A stretch of 64,000 nucleotides of DNA from Parapristionchus giblindavisi (GCA_943737045.1 CALSFV010000048.1:62001-126000); one strand, 5' to 3'. Positions 24,407 through 35,331 are shown, counted from the first letter of the stretch. Notes: generated by a model not told the origin, from the letters alone. Numbers and translations: made by a program.

Positions 24407-24854
24407 CGATATAAAATTAACTTTTCATTAAATGTTCGATTGATTAACAAATAACTTTGCGAGACTGTATCCTACACTACATTAAGAGACTGCTTGACTT
24501 TACGGTTCTGAATTTAAGCAATACATGTATGTATATTACAGAATAATCTCTACTGACGATAACAACATATATGAAAAAGTAAAAATCGAGATATTCCGTA
24601 CCTTCTTCACTAGAAAGATTACAAAAGATTGCATAGCATTAAGCGCCAATGCTGGCTGAAAAGGGGAAATCAAGAGGTATTTTTCTTATTCGTCTTTTCT
24701 ATCCTATAATAAAGGCCGTACTCAACAAGGTCGAGAACATTATCGCATAAGAAGCAGCATGATTATTATGAATATTCGATATCAAAACTTTTCAATTCAC
24801 ACACTATTTCCTTCCCCTCTGTTCGTCCGCTAAAGTACTAATGAGAAAACTCAC

Positions 24855-25202
24855 ACTGCAGAGAAATCTTATCATAAACAACAGGAGATGAGACATATCG
24901 TCCGATTTTATGATAATCGACGAAAATGCGGTTACCAAAGCTGAAAACTCTAAAGTAGTCGATGTGTACTGAAAAAAAATTTGGTTAAAATTGAAAAAAA
25001 GAAATGTCGAAGTTACTTGTGCAAAAAGAACTGTGACAATTTTTCTCTGAATTCTAACTGTTTTCGATGCAGCGGAAGATCTCCTTGCCTTAAGAAAACA
25101 ATATCCATGTTCTTTCTCATTTTGGCGTCTTACATAACAATATAATATCATAATATATAACGCACTGACGGCAATTTTTCTCATATTTGACAACTTTCTC
25201 AT
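24855..25202 (-). pseudogene. Seven-helix (serpentine) receptor-like exon pair, left arm
   Basis: Mirror image of the plus-strand exons at 29246-29593, with the same 48-nt intron and the same sequence, so the description there applies. It is a fragment: no further exons encoding the other helices were found in the arm. Confidence 0.45.
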
Positions 25203-25383
25203 ATTTAAAACAAAATTTCTAATATAATTATTAAATTATGTACCAGAATTTGACGTCTCATGAGTATAATCGAGTGAGCAATCAGAAACGTTTCAAGACA
25301 GAAATGAAACAAGAAAGAAACGGAAGGAAACATCAAATCTGAATTGATTATGTAACCTAATAGAAGTTTGAATTCATTCATTA

Positions 25384-25679
25384 AAGGGAGAGAAACCTTT
25401 GTCAATACGCGTTTAACTCGTGGGGACTCTCACCACGACGCTACAATGGTGGTAATAATCGTCACATTTAATAACATTGGCGTACGAGGGTGTGCAAAAG
25501 TTATTAAATGTGCTCAATGTTCTCTCGAATTCTTTCTGATTTTGCATATCTTGAGTCATTTGCCTACAGTGACTTATCAAAACTCCAAATACCGGAGAGT
25601 TTTGTTTCGTGGTGAGAGTCTGCACATCATGAGGTGCCCTGTATAGGGGAACCTCATTTGACAAAGGTTACTCTCCCTT
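25384..25679. mobile_element. 296-bp foldback MITE
   Basis: Ends AAGGGAGAGAAACCTTTGTCAA and TTGACAAAGGTTACTCTCCCTT are inverted repeats. Nested inside are GACTCTCACCACGA/TCGTGGTGAGAGTC and CACATTTAATAAC/GTTATTAAATGTG, so most of the element can fold on itself. No clear target duplication is visible. A degenerate relative lies at 37763-37876. Confidence 0.75.
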
Positions 25680-25787
25680 GAAAGACAATTTCAGAATGCG
25701 ATAACATGCAAAGTCACGTTAGTTCAATCATGAGTATGTACAATAAGCCGGGAAATAGGAATTATTACACCATAAATACAGTACCGT

Positions 25788-25850
25788 GCAAAAGTCAGGC
25801 CCCAAAATTTGAATCGCTATAACTTTTTTCGTTCTTGGCCGATCGGCCCC
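25788..25850. mobile_element. Tc1/mariner-like terminal fragment
   Basis: TACAGTACCGTGCAAAAGTC followed by CTATAACTTTTTTCG resembles the outer terminal repeat of Tc1-like transposons (CAGT...GCAAAAGT). No partner terminus or transposase was found. The mirrored copy is at about 28598-28660. Confidence 0.45.
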
Positions 25851-26343
25851 CGGTTTGTTTTATTAAATAGTGTAACCATTGGAGAAAATTTGTATGTTAT
25901 TGATTATTACCTACGATGATGAAATTATTTCATCATTCTTGAAATGCCGAGGTGTGATCGTAAAAATAGGTTTATTCTCAGGTAGATTATTTCTGTAAGT
26001 CCAATTTTTTTGTGAGGAATTAACAACTATCAGTGAACGTTTTAAGCCATTAACCACGTTGCTTGCATATCGCTCCGAGGAATTAGCAAATTTCGCCTCA
26101 CCCTTCAAAATTTCGTAAAAATGTCATAACTCAGTCTGTAGTTGAGCTACGGGCCTCAGATTCAACAAGTATTATCACATGGTCATAGGGCATCAACATG
26201 CCAATTTCAGAAGGATTCCGCTTCTTGAAGAGAAAATTCGAAAAAAATCCCATACCATATTTTATGCATACGGTATTTCCCAGCCGGTTTTTCTAAAAAT
26301 CTAAAAATATGGTATGATGTGCCCAAACATCTACCTAACACAT

Positions 26344-26667
26344 CTACAAAGTGGCGAGATTACAGGAGTTCAATTACGATTTTGCCCATAAAAATACCAT
26401 GGACAGTCACAGTATACGGAACCTAATTTCGTTCGTTATGGAGAATTATTACGGGTCAATAACCCAGTATTTCATATCAATTTCGATCGGATTTTGAACC
26501 AAGCGTTTAATAAGCACATTTCCAACAAGTATCCGCAATTTATTTCCACTATTGGGCATTCCACCTTTTTAATCTGTCTCTTTTCTCGCAAAATTCCACT
26601 TTGACTGTCCATGGTATTTTTACGGGCAAAGTCGTAATTGAACTCCTGTAATCTCACCACTTTGTAG
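26344..26667. mobile_element. 324-bp MITE with long terminal inverted repeats and TA target
   Basis: CTACAAAGTGGCGAGATTAC at the left is mirrored by GTAATCTCACCACTTTGTAG at the right. The inverted arms continue for about 66 bp through CATGGACAGTC with a few mismatches. TA lies at each end, fitting a mariner-type MITE. Confidence 0.8.
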
Positions 26668-26863
26668 AACAGATAATGGCGGGGACCATCAGTCCAAAAT
26701 TCGTTGACATAGGTCGACTAGTACCCCCCAGGGGGTCACAGAACTGTTTTGAACTGATTGGATATTTGCTTCCTTGGTACCGAAAATCGATTATGAAAAT
26801 GTGATGGAAATTTGGGCGCGAGCCCAGTGGAATAGTGTCAAACACTCAGAGAACACAGTCTGT

Positions 26864-26936
26864 GTCCTCCGTAGCCAAGTGGTTAGAGTGCCGGATTAGT
26901 TTTTGGATGTCGTGGGTTCGAATCCCCCCTACTACA
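26864..26936 (+). other. tRNA-derived (SINE-like) sequence
   Basis: Box A TAGCCAAGTGG (26872-26882) and box B GGTTCGAATCC (26915-26925) are near-consensus RNA polymerase III internal promoter elements at tRNA spacing. The acceptor strands (TCCTCCG and CTACTAC) do not pair, and the anticodon loop is six rather than seven bases, so this is a tRNA relic or SINE head rather than a working tRNA. Confidence 0.7.
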
Positions 26937-27049
26937 ACTTCTTTTGCTGTATTTTTTTCAGTGCTTTCCAACAGACTGTGTCAAAGTCAAACTTCATTTT
27001 CAACAACAACAATAACAACAACCACAAATCAACAACGATGGAGAAGTAC

Positions 27050-27398
27050 GCTTTGCCACCTCCCTCTGCCAGCCAGCGGATCACTCCTTCAACCACCAGC
27101 TGAAGGGCATCCAGAAGAGACTCAAGAGCATCATCATGGCCAGAGGTATCAACTTCAAGGTCTCGCAGAGGGACAATCTGCTCAAGTTCGTCTCTGCATG
27201 GGTGCTGATCGGTTCAAGCCCTTCATCATGTACGGCTTCTTCAAGGGCGGCTTCATCGCGGACCGCCCTCCTCGCTTCGTCGGCCCTAAGGAGTTCATCT
27301 TCGGCAAGGGATCGATGGCTCCGTGCTCTTTCTGCTCCTCTCGCGGTTGCAGCATCTGTCCCCGATGCGAGAAGCCGTTCTGCTTCAACTGCTGCTGG
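27050..27398 (+). pseudogene. GC-rich transposase-like fragment in the palindrome spacer
   Basis: The 349 bp between the two arms are distinctly richer in G+C than the arms and are coding-like. One plus frame gives FATSLCQPADHSFNHQLKGI followed by a basic helix-like QKRLKSIIMAR. A second frame from about 27206 gives ADRFKPFIMYGFFKGGFIAD, then a Cys cluster (CSFCSSRGCSICPRCEKPFC followed by FNCCW). The S-L-x-Q-P-x-D pattern recalls the third-Asp region of pogo/Tigger-type DDE transposases, and the cysteines could bind zinc. The two parts are out of frame, so sequence between them is lost or shifted. The family is uncertain. Antisense frames over this stretch are shadows. Confidence 0.45.
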
Positions 27399-27511
27399 GT
27401 ACTTCTCCATCGTTGTTGATTTGTGGTTGTTGTTATTGTTGTTGTTGAAAATGAAGTTTGACTTTGACACAGTCTGTTGGAAAGCACTGAAAAAAATACA
27501 GCAAAAGAAGT

Positions 27512-27584
27512 TGTAGTAGGGGGGATTCGAACCCACGACATCCAAAAACTAATCCGGCACTCTAACCACTTGGCTACGGAGGAC
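27512..27584 (-). other. tRNA-derived (SINE-like) sequence, mirrored copy
   Basis: Mirror of 26864-26936, with boxes A and B on minus. Confidence 0.7.
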
Positions 27585-27780
27585 ACAGACTGTGTTCTCT
27601 GAGTGTTTGACACTATTCCACTGGGCTCGCGCCCAAATTTCCATCACATTTTCATAATCGATTTTCGGTACCAAGGAAGCAAATATCCAATCAGTTCAAA
27701 ACAGTTCTGTGACCCCCTGGGGGGTACTAGTCGACCTATGTCAACGAATTTTGGACTGATGGTCCCCGCCATTATCTGTT

Positions 27781-28104
27781 CTACAAAGTGGTGAGATTAC
27801 AGGAGTTCAATTACGACTTTGCCCGTAAAAATACCATGGACAGTCAAAGTGGAATTTTGCGAGAAAAGAGACAGATTAAAAAGGTGGAATGCCCAATAGT
27901 GGAAATAAATTGCGGATACTTGTTGGAAATGTGCTTATTAAACGCTTGGTTCAAAATCCGATCGAAATTGATATGAAATACTGGGTTATTGACCCGTAAT
28001 AATTCTCCATAACGAACGAAATTAGGTTCCGTATACTGTGACTGTCCATGGTATTTTTATGGGCAAAATCGTAATTGAACTCCTGTAATCTCGCCACTTT
28101 GTAG
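27781..28104. mobile_element. 324-bp MITE, mirrored copy
   Basis: Reverse-complement counterpart of 26344-26667. Confidence 0.8.
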
Positions 28105-28768
28105 ATGTGTTAGGTAGATGTTTGGGCACATCATACCATATTTTTAGATTTTTAGAAAAACCGGCTGGGAAATACCGTATGCATAAAATATGGTATGGGA
28201 TTTTTTTCGAATTTTCTCTTCAAGAAGCGGAATCCTTCTGAAATTGGCATGTTGATGCCCTATGACCATGTGATAATACTTGTTGAATCTGAGGCCCGTA
28301 GCTCAACTACAGACTGAGTTATGACATTTTTACGAAATTTTGAAGGGTGAGGCGAAATTTGCTAATTCCTCGGAGCGATATGCAAGCAACGTGGTTAATG
28401 GCTTAAAACGTTCACTGATAGTTGTTAATTCCTCACAAAAAAATTGGACTTACAGAAATAATCTACCTGAGAATAAACCTATTTTTACGATCACACCTCG
28501 GCATTTCAAGAATGATGAAATAATTTCATCATCGTAGGTAATAATCAATAACATACAAATTTTCTCCAATGGTTACACTATTTAATAAAACAAACCGGGG
28601 GCCGATCGGCCAAGAACGAAAAAAGTTATAGCGATTCAAATTTTGGGGCCTGACTTTTGCACGGTACTGTATTTATGGTGTAATAATTCCTATTTCCCGG
28701 CTTATTGTACATACTCATGATTGAACTAACGTGACTTTGCATGTTATCGCATTCTGAAATTGTCTTTC

Positions 28769-29064
28769 AAGGGAGAGTAACCTTTGTCAAATGAGGTTCC
28801 CCTATACAGGGCACCTCATGATGTGCAGACTCTCACCACGAAACAAAACTCTCCGGTATTTGGAGTTTTGATAAGTCACTGTAGGCAAATGACTCAAGAT
28901 ATGCAAAATCAGAAAGAATTCGAGAGAACATTGAGCACATTTAATAACTTTTGCACACCCTCGTACGCCAATGTTATTAAATGTGACGATTATTACCACC
29001 ATTGTAGCGTCGTGGTGAGAGTCCCCACGAGTTAAACGCGTATTGACAAAGGTTTCTCTCCCTT
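28769..29064. mobile_element. 296-bp foldback MITE, mirrored copy
   Basis: Reverse-complement counterpart of 25384-25679 in the right palindrome arm. Confidence 0.75.
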
Positions 29065-29245
29065 TAATGAATGAATTCAAACTTCTATTAGGTTACATAA
29101 TCAATTCAGATTTGATGTTTCCTTCCGTTTCTTTCTTGTTTCATTTCTGTCTTGAAACGTTTCTGATTGCTCACTCGATTATACTCATGAGACGTCAAAT
29201 TCTGGTACATAATTTAATAATTATATTAGAAATTTTGTTTTAAAT

Positions 29246-29593
29246 ATGAGAAAGTTGTCAAATATGAGAAAAATTGCCGTCAGTGCGTTATATATTATGA
29301 TATTATATTGTTATGTAAGACGCCAAAATGAGAAAGAACATGGATATTGTTTTCTTAAGGCAAGGAGATCTTCCGCTGCATCGAAAACAGTTAGAATTCA
29401 GAGAAAAATTGTCACAGTTCTTTTTGCACAAGTAACTTCGACATTTCTTTTTTTCAATTTTAACCAAATTTTTTTTCAGTACACATCGACTACTTTAGAG
29501 TTTTCAGCTTTGGTAACCGCATTTTCGTCGATTATCATAAAATCGGACGATATGTCTCATCTCCTGTTGTTTATGATAAGATTTCTCTGCAGT
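29246..29593 (+). pseudogene. Seven-helix (serpentine) receptor-like exon pair, right arm
   Basis: A frame runs through exon 1 (to 29431), a 48-nt intron (29432-29479, GTAACT to a long T run plus CAG) and exon 2 (29480-29593, donor GTGAGT). The intron is in phase 0 and has no stop, so the frame also reads through it. The spliced protein shows a hydrophobic segment (SALYIMILYCYV), a basic loop (RRQNEKEHGYC to KTVRIQRK), a second hydrophobic stretch (IVTVLFAQ) and a third (LEFSALVTAFSSIII). Basic loop followed by Q-rich helix recalls nematode chemoreceptor families, but the family is inferred by pattern only. The ATG at 29246 may not be the true start. Confidence 0.45.
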
Positions 29594-30041
29594 GTGAGTT
29601 TTCTCATTAGTACTTTAGCGGACGAACAGAGGGGAAGGAAATAGTGTGTGAATTGAAAAGTTTTGATATCGAATATTCATAATAATCATGCTGCTTCTTA
29701 TGCGATAATGTTCTCGACCTTGTTGAGTACGGCCTTTATTATAGGATAGAAAAGACGAATAAGAAAAATACCTCTTGATTTCCCCTTTTCAGCCAGCATT
29801 GGCGCTTAATGCTATGCAATCTTTTGTAATCTTTCTAGTGAAGAAGGTACGGAATATCTCGATTTTTACTTTTTCATATATGTTGTTATCGTCAGTAGAG
29901 ATTATTCTGTAATATACATACATGTATTGCTTAAATTCAGAACCGTAAAGTCAAGCAGTCTCTTAATGTAGTGTAGGATACAGTCTCGCAAAGTTATTTG
30001 TTAATCAATCGAACATTTAATGAAAAGTTAATTTTATATCG

Positions 30042-30619
30042 TTGCATTTTGCTTGCTTCAAAGAAAATTAGCATAAATTAATGACTCACTTCAACTGTGC
30101 TGATTTCACTACATTTCCATCTTACAAATTAAAATGGAGTGTTGGATGAGATGCCGAGGAGGTTTCTGAGCAATCTGGACATCTGAGGTATAGGACAAGA
30201 GACGAATAAAGTATTATATGTATGTATGAACAGAATGAGATTCATAATTACTGTATTTCCGTTTAATATGCAACAAATCAAATTAAATTCTTTACAGAAA
30301 ATTAACAAACATTCTGACCATGTTACATTTATTCCTGTATAAGAATGGTACGGGATGATACTTCTTATCATACACGGGGTCATGCACTGTTACATTTACC
30401 TTACGTGCCTACGCCGTAACCCCGTCCACCGCGTGTCCGACGCGGGGGGAGGGGGTTACGGCGTAGGCACGTAAGGTAAATGTAACAGTGCATCACGAAT
30501 CACTAGTCTTCTTATGCCGAAGCAGTTGGTCCAGTGTAAGCCTTTCGGGTAGGAAACACTTAAGAAGATCACTCACAATCCGTTATCGAACACAAATGGG
30601 GCAACAATTGGAGATACTG
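30042..30619. repeat. 578-bp repeat, copy 3 (inverted)
   Basis: Mirror image of copy 2 in the right palindrome arm (coordinates sum to 54448). Confidence 0.92.
30383..30492. mobile_element. 110-bp hairpin element, mirrored copy
   Basis: Reverse-complement counterpart of 23956-24065 in the right palindrome arm. Confidence 0.8.
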
Positions 30620-31217
30620 ACTTTTCGTTGTGTAGACTGTCGCCGGGCTTCAACTCTACCCACTGATTACGGAGCGAAAGACATTGCATTTACATTTAAA
30701 ACGCGCTCTCTGTAAGGGCGGAAATCATCCTAGACCATTCATATTTGGTGGTTAGAGTCCCTAGGGGTGGGATACACTTCAGCCAAAAAATTGGCCCCAA
30801 TTATCGATTTTTGATCTACCAAAACTGAAAAAATCAAATTGATTTTTTCCACTCGTGTCATATATCATTCGAAAGAGCGTTGAAAGTTATGTAAAAATGA
30901 CAAGTTTCAAAAGATTTTGTTCTTCGGTTTTTGAGAAAAAAAAATTTTTGCATTCTTCATCTTCTGATCAGCAATTAAGACGTTCTTCAGAATCAAAGCC
31001 GCTACACTTGATCCTTTTCGAATAGTGAATCATGAAACAGAATTGAGAAAAATTAGATAGAGGTAACCCACGAAGTCCTCGCTCAATACTTCGTATTATA
31101 CTTCGTAATACTTCGTATTCAATATTTCATTTCGTATTATTCTCCTTTATAGGATTTCTACTACCCATACAACATGTGCCTCTAGAAGTATAGACTGTTG
31201 GAATTCACTCCCATCAG

Positions 31218-31437
31218 AATTAGTTCTTTCGTCCCCTAAACCCTTCCGTGCAGGGTTATCAAATCTCCCCTCCACCCTCATCATTAGATATTCTCGAATT
31301 CGTCCCTAAACCCCCATCCTTTACAAACTGCCACCGAGCCAAAACCGAAATCGCCTTATGCGACGGAAATCCATCTATCCCTATTCTGTGTACACATCAC
31401 CCTGTTATTATATATATTTGATGGAATAAAGATCAAA

Positions 31438-31484
<47 letters not shown>

Positions 31485-31488
31485 ATCA
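31218..31488 (+). mobile_element. Retroposon 3' end with (AAAT)n tail, mirrored copy
   Basis: Counterpart of 22960-23230 in the right palindrome arm; the AAAT-type tail lies at about 31436-31484. Confidence 0.5.
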
Positions 31489-32639
31489 ACGCAAAAATTG
31501 ACAACAATGGAACTGCACATCAAAGGAAATGAAAAAGTGGAGCGCGATTGATAATTAATCGAAATCAGATCACTGGATGTTCTCATTACACTTTGGTGAA
31601 TTTAAAAAATTTTTATGAGTCGACTATGTTCAATAAGAACATAGTTAGACTACTCATAGAAATGTTTTATAAGTTTTTGCGATCAAAAACATTTTTTGTT
31701 CTTTTTTCCCTTATTTTTAAGGATTTATTTCTTCAAAATATTTTACGGATTCCGTAAAAAAAATATTTTACGGCCAATACCGTAAATCCGTAAAATCCGT
31801 AAAATCCGTAAACGTAAAATCCCATCCCTGTTGTATACTAATTTATTGTCTTTTCTTCGGAGTAACGGAGTGGCGGATGGAATATTCGCAGAGATGTGGA
31901 AATTTGCAATGAGAAGGGAGAAGATCGAGTGGATGCTCAAAACCGTTCTATGTCTATTATTTTAAAATTATTTATTATATTTAATTTAAATATTGTATTA
32001 TTTTGAGGTATATTAGTTTAAAACTATAACACACACATAAATAAGTGTTGTCCACGTAGCATAAGAAGTGTTATATTTAAAACTTTTCGAGCTCAAAAAG
32101 TGACTTTTAATAAAATCGAAATACAATTTGCCGTATAAGATCAACAGGGGTGATTTTTGTGTAAGACACGTAAAAACACTCTCAAAATTATCCCTGAAAA
32201 TCTGGACTCGATCGGTTGAGTTTGAAAAAAGTTAAACCAAATGTCAATTACTTTTGGCCAGTAATGTAGATCCTTGCTCACGCTCCATGTGCAATCAAGA
32301 TAATCTACGAGTGGGACCACTGATCAAGTATGGAGATCCCTTACACCCCCCCCCACCCCCCGCCCCGAGTCACCTTTCATTTATTTATTTCTTCTAGATA
32401 GCAAAGTCATTATCATCACCTATTTATTTTTGTTCATATCATTTTCATGTGTCGTTGCATGCGTGTGCGTGTAGATAAAATATATAAATATATATAACAC
32501 TTCTCATTGACAGAGCTTATGCTCCGTGGATAACACTTATTTCTCTGTGTCGAATATGTTTCAGAGAAGTTTTGAATAGCTCTGCTGCATTCGCTTGATA
32601 ATGTGAGAAGCTCGAGCCCTGAATGTATTATAAACATAA

Positions 32640-32742
32640 TTAAAAGCACACCCCGAGCTAATTTGAAACTATTCGATCTGGTCAGACTCTCTCGCTCTCA
32701 TGAGCTTTGGGAATGTGTGGCCAGAGAAAAAAAATGATTAAA
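32640..32742. mobile_element. TTAA-flanked MITE, partial, at the palindrome edge
   Basis: Starts TTAAAAGCACACCCCGAGCTAA and continues past the palindrome boundary (32678) with CTCTCTCGCTCTC. The same left end in reverse (GAGCTAATTTGAAA) closes the left arm at 21772-21810. Related copies are at 33648-33768 and 37293-37384. The right terminus is degenerate here. Confidence 0.6.
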
Positions 32743-32772
32743 ATCGGAGTTTTTGTTTAACTATTCTTACAG

Positions 32773-32855
32773 GAGGATACAGTGTTGAGGCTGACGGATA
32801 CTTCACGGGAATGATGGGAGAACTACAGAATGGAACTCTCGATGTGATTATGCAT
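32773..32855 (+). pseudogene. Ionotropic-receptor-like ligand-binding exon A
   Basis: Bounded by TTACAG and GTAAGT. Read with a two-base start, it encodes GYSVEADGYFTGMMGELQNG followed by TLDVIMH. The G-MMGELQNGTLDV pattern resembles the part of an ionotropic glutamate or IR-type ligand-binding domain that precedes an arginine-containing strand. It splices in phase with exon B. The 5' part of this gene is missing because the palindrome boundary lies just upstream. Confidence 0.5.
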
Positions 32856-32925
32856 GTAAGTGATCTTGAAATCTTCGTCACCAAAGTCCAAAGATCAAAG
32901 ATCAAAGAACACAGCAGTATTTCAG

Positions 32926-32991
32926 GATTGCTCATATCACGTGGGAAGAGTGAAGTACTTTCAGCATACTCTTCCTATTGAGGAATCGGCG
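32926..32991 (+). pseudogene. Ionotropic-receptor-like ligand-binding exon B
   Basis: Bounded by TATTTCAG and GTAGGT; 66 nt in phase 0 after exon A. It encodes DCSYHVGRVKYFQHTLPIEE plus SA, like the R...V.FT.P..E strand of ionotropic receptors. A second eroded copy of this exon lies at 34888-34955. Confidence 0.5.
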
Positions 32992-33243
32992 GTAGGTGAT
33001 TATCGATTGCATAAAAGCTTGTAAGAATTGTAATACACTCACAATGTCAGGGTCACTCGGTTTTCTATTTCGGTTTTTCGGTTTTCGGTTCATTCGGTTT
33101 TTGTTGGCTCGTTCAATTTTTGGTCGTCTTTATCATTTTTACAAAATTTTGATTGCCGAACAGTGTACGGGGACTAAATTACGCCTCGTTCTCATCTAGC
33201 CACTAATTAATCTATTGAATTGAATGAATTCAATTGAAATTAG

Positions 33244-33438
33244 GCCTCCATTGGTCCATACAATGATCGAAGATCAAGCTTTCCAGGAGAACTTCATGGA
33301 GCGCAAGGCGAAAATCTACGACACATCGCTGGTGCTCATTCCTTTCTCACCGGAGGTCGCAGCTATACTTATCGTTATGGTAGTATTGATGAAAGTGGCT
33401 GAAATGGTTGTCAAGATCATTTATGGAACGCCGTTACA
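33244..33438 (+). pseudogene. Ionotropic-receptor-like exon C with transmembrane helix
   Basis: After TTAG the favoured frame encodes PPLVHTMIEDQAFQENFMER, then IYDTSLVLIPF and a hydrophobic helix SPEVAAILIVMVVLMKVAEM, ending before a GTGAGA donor. A pre-helix 'IPF' followed by a first membrane segment fits ionotropic receptor M1. The phase does not match exon B unless a different donor is used, so the model is incomplete. Confidence 0.45.
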
Positions 33439-33647
33439 GTGAGACTCCATTTTTTTCTTTCAAGGAATCGATTCTATTTCTATTATGCTTACATTATTAT
33501 TCTAAAAATTGATTTCCATACTTTGGGATTTGATAAAATGATTATTTTAGAGATTGATAATTGTAAAACCATAGAAGCATATACAAGGCAAAAAAAAACA
33601 CAAAATAAACACAAAAAACACAAAACATAGATTAGATTGACTACATT

Positions 33648-33768
33648 AAAGGCATAGCCCAAGCTAATTTTACTCTCCGCATTGGCAATACTCTCTCGTA
33701 GACAAAGAAAGCGAGAGAGTGTGGCCAGAGCGGAGGCTTTCAAATGAGCTTGGGGTGTCGTTTTAAGA
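33648..33768. mobile_element. TTAA-flanked MITE of about 120 bp
   Basis: TTAAAGGCATAGCCCAAGCTAA at the left and TGAGCTTGGGGTGTCG then TTTTAA at the right are inverted repeats. A central CTCTCTCG...CGAGAGAG hairpin is also present. It sits within the intron between receptor exons C and D. Confidence 0.65.
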
Positions 33769-33788
33769 CATCGACCAACTACAATCAG

Positions 33789-33955
33789 TCTTGGCTTCCT
33801 TCAAGGATTCGCTGTCCTACTCAAACTCTGCATTTACAATGCGGCCTTCGTCGTCAACAGCACCAACAACGCTGTTGAACCAAGCAGGTTTGCGAATGCC
33901 CACGACATCTTAAACATGTACTATGAAAAGTTCTATAACAACGTATCTTTAAAGA
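33789..33955 (+). pseudogene. Ionotropic-receptor-like exon D (M3-like)
   Basis: The frame giving GFAVLLKLCIYNAAFVVNST then NNAVEPSRFANAHDILNMYY resembles the M3 helix and following linker of ionotropic receptors. Comparison with the eroded copy at 37030-37175 supports this frame: GCT/GCA and GTT/GTC changes are silent in it but not in the alternative. Confidence 0.45.
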
Positions 33956-33991
33956 ATTCTTTATTCTCCGTTGAATTACTTTCAGGAATTA

Positions 33992-34728
33992 CTATCTATA
34001 GCCAACGGAGAATACGCTCTTTGCAATAACTCTTGAGCAAAGGCGTGTATCTTTATTAATATAATGTGCCAATACTGCATTCAACGAAACATCGCCGTTT
34101 TTACTAGACCATGCATCCGTTGTCAAACACACGGGGGAATCACCAATGGCCTGACATTTTTTTTAAAATTTGAAAAATTCACAATATAGTCTCACTTCTT
34201 TCAATTCCTGTTGAATTTCCCTCGCCCTATCTGGGATTACTCTTCTGAACATTGTGTCCGGAGATGGCAAAGTCACGTTCTTGTTGGTCAATGACATAAT
34301 CTCTTTGAAAGTTTCACTTCGAATGACATTGATAGGAAGATAGTTCTGAGCAATGAAGTGAACAATTGAAGTCTCTAATGCCTTAGCCTCCACCTTAAAT
34401 GAGCAATAACAATGCCTATTCTAAGTGATTACTTACATTGATACTTAAATCAGGGTGGAACTTCTTTATATGTCTCGACATATTACATGTTGATCCTTTT
34501 CGTCTTGAAATAATATTTGAACAGTGGATGCAAGTAGCACTATCTTCTCCTGAAATTGCAAGAAGCATGTCACACATATGCGATGAACTACAAAACCAAT
34601 ATGAAATGTTTAAAAATTAACAGTAATGACAAATGACATAATAAACAAAATGAAATATTTAAAAAAATATCATTACCTTCTTTTAAAACAAAATTCTCCC
34701 AAAGATTACTCCAACGTCTTTTAGACAT
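33992..34728 (-). pseudogene. hAT-type transposase, 5' fragment with BED finger
   Basis: Four exons splice in phase on minus: 34728-34677, 34549-34437, 34393-34196 and 34150-33992 (introns 127, 43 and 45 nt). The model gives about 174 residues and ends in TAG. It starts MSKRRWSNLWENFVLKEG, then a BED zinc finger (CIHC...HIKKFH, Cys-x2-Cys and His-x4-His), a conserved hAT stretch (FIAQNYLPINVIRSETFKEI, then LPSPDTMFRRVIPD) and VCLTTDAWSSKNGDVSLNAV, whose TTDAW carries the first catalytic Asp. The remaining catalytic core and dimerisation domain are absent. It is therefore a truncated transposon or a domesticated fragment; nothing indicates expression. Confidence 0.75.
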
Positions 34729-34762
34729 GACAGACCAGTCACCAATTTGATGAATCAAAATG

Positions 34763-35331
34763 ATAAGAATGAGTCGAATGCATTAATTTGCACGAATGAA
34801 TACTTAATTATAATAATGAAATCGTGCGCACGACTTTTCTTTCATTTTCATTTTGAAAATCATTTTGCACGAATGCACATTTGCGGATCCCTAGTGGGAA
34901 GGGTGAAGTACTTTCACCATACTCTTCCGATTGTGGAATCGGCGCGATCAAAAAGTGATTATCAATTGAAACAAAGAAAAAAGTGCAAAACTGCGGGTAA
35001 GAATTGCATTACGCTCACAATATTGATCGTATAAAATACACTTGTTTATTTGGTACAAGAGTAGCCAACCACTGCCACAATGAATGTTTAGACATAGAGC
35101 ACCGGTGAGAGAGTAGGTATATCAGAGAGAGCGAGGAAGGAAAGGAGGAAAGAGTGGGGAGTTAATCGATAGTTCTTTCTCTGTTTAGCAGCAGTAGCAA
35201 TGCAATTATGCAAGTACATTTTATACGGACAATATAAGGGTCATTCGTTTTTTTTCTATTCTTTTGTGTGGATCGTTAAATTTTTGCTATTCTTTTTCAG
35301 TTTTTTTTTAAAATTGAAAACTGGACACATA
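34763..35331. other. Stretch with one eroded receptor exon
   Basis: Apart from the exon-B relic at 34888-34955, I see AT-rich sequence with GAGAGA and polyT tracts and no supported gene. Confidence 0.5.
34888..34955 (+). pseudogene. Eroded second copy of receptor exon B
   Basis: GTGGGAAGGGTGAAGTACTT and following encode VGRVKYFHHTLPIVESA, matching exon B (32926-32991) at most positions. The flanking splice sites are lost. Confidence 0.55.

Larger units (their letters stand above)
21772..27049. repeat. Left arm of a 10.9-kb palindrome
   Basis: Reads as the reverse complement of 27399-32678. Paired positions sum to 54448 inside about 22100 and to 54450 outside it, because of a TG dinucleotide indel next to a G run near 22105. 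One substitution is visible near 21865 (CGCAGCAGAGC against CTGCTGCATTCG). No other difference was noticed. The outer edge is at GATCGAATAG; the inner edge follows GGAGAAGTAC. Confidence 0.95.
27399..32678. repeat. Right arm of the 10.9-kb palindrome
   Basis: Reverse complement of 21772-27049. The inner edge is GTACTTCTCC at 27399; the outer edge is at ATTCGATC ending 32678, inside a TTAA-flanked MITE. Everything annotated in the left arm recurs here in mirrored order. Confidence 0.95.

Noticed and set aside
26864..26936. Functional tRNA gene
   Set aside because: Acceptor strands do not pair and the anticodon loop has six bases; treated as a tRNA-derived element.
26835..27613. Frames of 126-194 codons on both strands across the palindrome centre
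   Set aside because: They read through the tRNA-like sequence and a CAA-rich tract into the spacer. Only the spacer's plus-strand segments look coding.
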